DNA from: Ruminococcaceae bacterium UBA6855
GTDB taxonomy: Bacteria > Bacillota > Clostridia > Oscillospirales > Acutalibacteraceae
NCBI GenBank assembly: GCA_002451755.1
Contig: DKDF01000055.1
Location: 580 to 7,764, forward strand
Length of the DNA stretch: 7,185 nucleotides
Direction: 5' to 3'
Part shown: positions 6,037 to 7,185 of the stretch, one piece after another
Position numbering within the stretch: the first letter of the stretch is position 1
Layout: each line of letters opens with the position of its first letter
Notes under the pieces: model-generated
Seen by the model: the letters and a program-made list of their open reading frames with translations, nothing else
What the model was told of the DNA's origin: nothing
The model's database searches: none
Translations under genes and position numbers: made by a program

Positions 6037-6975
6037 ATGACAGAGGTTCTGATAACAGCGCCGTGCAGCGATGAAATAAAGCTGCGGCTCGAAGATTTCA
6101 AAAACAGCTGTGTATTTTCTTTTGGAGACAGAAAAAGCGATATCGGCAGTGCCGAAGTTGTTATCGGCGAGCCGCGCACGGAGAGAATAAGAGAGGCGAA
6201 GAACCTGAAATTCGTCCAGATGACCTGGGCGGGCGCGGATATATACACGCGCGGCGGCTTCCCGCAGGGGATAAAAATAGCGAATGCGTCCGGCGCGTTC
6301 GGCTCGGTCATTGCCGAATATGTTGTCGGCGCGATTCTCTGCGTTTACAGGCGTTTCCCGGAATATATCGAAAATCAGAAGGCGTGCATTTGGCGCGATG
6401 CCGGAGCCGAGCGGACGATTGAAGGTAAAACGGCTCTTATTCTCGGCACCGGCGACATCGGCTCGAATATCGCGAAGCGGCTCTCGGCGTTTGGGGCAAA
6501 AAATATCGGTATACGCAGAACGGGTGCGCCCGCGCAATATTTCGATGAGATGCACACGCTGCCGGATATAGACGCTCTCCTGCCGCGTGTGGATCTGGTC
6601 ATCGGCTGTCTGCCGAACACGAAAGAGACGGGGCGTATATTAAATTATGACCGCCTCTGCCTGATGAAGAGTGACGCGCTGTTTATAAACGTCGGGCGCG
6701 GGAGTCTTATTGACACGGACGCGCTCATCCGCGCGCTCGAAGAGCGGCGCATCGCGGGCGCGATTCTCGATGTGCTCGAAAAGGAGCCGCTCGCGGCGGA
6801 TTCCCCGCTGTGGAAAATGCCGAATGTTTTGATAACCCCGCATATCTCCGGGCGCGGCTTCGGTCACGACCCGGCGACGGAAAAGAAAGTATGGGACATC
6901 TGTCTCGAAAATCTCCGCCGATATATAGCAGGGGAGGATATCATCAACGAGGTTGATATAAACCTCGGATATTAA
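6037..6975 (+). CDS. D-2-hydroxyacid dehydrogenase (GhrA/phosphoglycerate dehydrogenase superfamily)
   Basis: A 312-residue cytoplasmic NAD(P)-dependent oxidoreductase that interconverts 2-keto acids and D-2-hydroxy acids. The nucleotide-binding motif is GTGDIG (137-142). The catalytic set is complete: R221 in INVGRGS, E250 in DVLEKEPL and H269 in ITPHISG. The strand after the glycine motif ends in GIRRTG (158-163); arginines here, in place of an acidic residue, suggest NADPH preference as in GhrA. The substrate cannot be read from the sequence; glyoxylate/hydroxypyruvate or another 2-keto acid are possibilities. ATG 6037 is preceded by GAGGTG at 6026-6031. It lies 72 nt after parB behind a terminator and I see no clear promoter of its own, so it may depend on read-through. 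It has no evident link to segregation and is probably a chance neighbour. Confidence 0.88.
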   Translation: MTEVLITAPCSDEIKLRLEDFKNSCVFSFGDRKSDIGSAEVVIGEPRTERIREAKNLKFVQMTWAGADIYTRGGFPQGIKIANASGAFGSVIAEYVVGAILCVYRRFPEYIENQKACIWRDAGAERTIEGKTALILGTGDIGSNIAKRLSAFGAKNIGIRRTGAPAQYFDEMHTLPDIDALLPRVDLVIGCLPNTKETGRILNYDRLCLMKSDALFINVGRGSLIDTDALIRALEERRIAGAILDVLEKEPLAADSPLWKMPNVLITPHISGRGFGHDPATEKKVWDICLENLRRYIAGEDIINEVDINLGY

Positions 6976-7012
6976 AAAATAAGCCCTCCGGTGGATGGAG
7001 AATAAATATCAA

Positions 7013-7050
7013 CCAACCTGCCCGATATAAGCCTTGGGCAGGTTGGTTTT
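7013..7050. terminator. Strong, possibly bidirectional intrinsic terminator after the dehydrogenase
   Basis: CCAACCTGCCC (7013-7023) pairs perfectly with GGGCAGGTTGG (7036-7046), 11 bp with a 12-nt loop, followed by TTTTGTT on the + strand. On the minus strand the stem is followed by TTGATATTTATT, also T-rich. TATCAA (7007-7012) can further pair with TTGATA (7052-7057) across a five-base bulge. It ends the dehydrogenase transcript and could also end one arriving from the right. Confidence 0.85.
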
Positions 7051-7053
7051 GTT

Positions 7054-7153
7054 GATACGTATTTGTAGGGTGCGGCGACCTCGACACACCGCTGCCGCGA
7101 CAGCGGCACGATATGAATTTGTAGGATTTGTATCCTCTGCCTTCGCGTCCTAC
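7054..7153. repeat. Two related non-coding repeat units (GATAyGwATTTGTAGGr) with hairpins
   Basis: The 17-mer at 7054-7070 recurs at 7110-7126 with 14 matches, 56 bp apart. In the first unit it leads into GC-rich DNA containing the hairpin TGCCGC-GACA-GCGGCA (7093-7108). In the second it opens an inverted repeat GTAGGA (7121-7126) / TCCTAC (7148-7153), with a nested AGGAT-TTGT-ATCCT hairpin (7123-7136). No gene is visible from 6976 to 7185. The arrangement resembles the dispersed intergenic repeats of GC-rich Clostridia, but I cannot name a family. Confidence 0.5.
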
Positions 7154-7185
7154 TATAATCAAGCTTTTCACACTTCCCGCGTTTC

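Noticed and set aside
6353..6366. GTTTCCCGGAATAT as a Noc-binding site
   Set aside because: Only a half-site, with a base missing in the right arm, inside a coding region; such matches are expected by chance.
5824..6555. 243-codon minus-strand open frame spanning the parB end and dehydrogenase start
   Set aside because: Opposes two well-supported genes and a terminator; the open frame is explained by GC-rich codon use.

Overview
This 7.2-kb window carries the chromosome-segregation and tRNA/rRNA-modification cluster that sits near the replication origin in many Firmicutes: ACT-domain gene, mnmG, rsmG, noc, parA (soj), parB (spo0J), then a D-2-hydroxyacid dehydrogenase. All seven confident genes are on the + strand. 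The noc/parA/parB trio, the purine-rich ribosome binding sites and the sigma-A-type promoters point to a Firmicute. The GC-rich yet AGA/ATA-tolerant codon use and the small intergenic repeats at the right edge suggest an uncultivated-type Clostridia (Oscillospirales or similar). That lineage is an inference from style, not a database match.

Layout. 1-184: left-edge intergenic DNA, possibly with the start or remnant of a leftward gene. 185-3151: a tightly coupled operon of an ACT-domain protein, mnmG (4-nt overlap) and rsmG (11-nt overlap). 3198-3226: a good candidate promoter for noc. 3277-4086: noc. 4150-4188: a hairpin plus T-rich tract, the likely end of the noc transcript. 4192-4207: a perfect 16-bp parS. 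4227-4255: a near-consensus promoter (17-bp spacer, TATAAT) driving parA (TTG start at 4299) and parB. 5974-6002: terminator after parB. 6037-6975: the dehydrogenase. 7013-7050: a strong, possibly bidirectional terminator. 7054-7153: two related non-coding repeat units.

How the genes work together. MnmG supplies one half of the MnmE-MnmG wobble-uridine modification enzyme, and RsmG methylates 16S rRNA; MnmE itself is not in the window. ParB loads onto parS and, with the ATPase ParA, organises and segregates the origin region. Noc is the ParB paralogue that keeps cell division away from the nucleoid. Two perfect parS sites are present, one just upstream of the parA promoter and one embedded in the mnmG coding sequence, so mnmG is also part of the segregation locus in cis.

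No wholly new system is obvious. The points most worth a second look are the parS inside mnmG, the altered DNA-specificity residues and missing membrane-targeting N-terminus of Noc, the translational coupling of an amino-acid-sensing ACT protein to mnmG, and the repeat units at the right edge.
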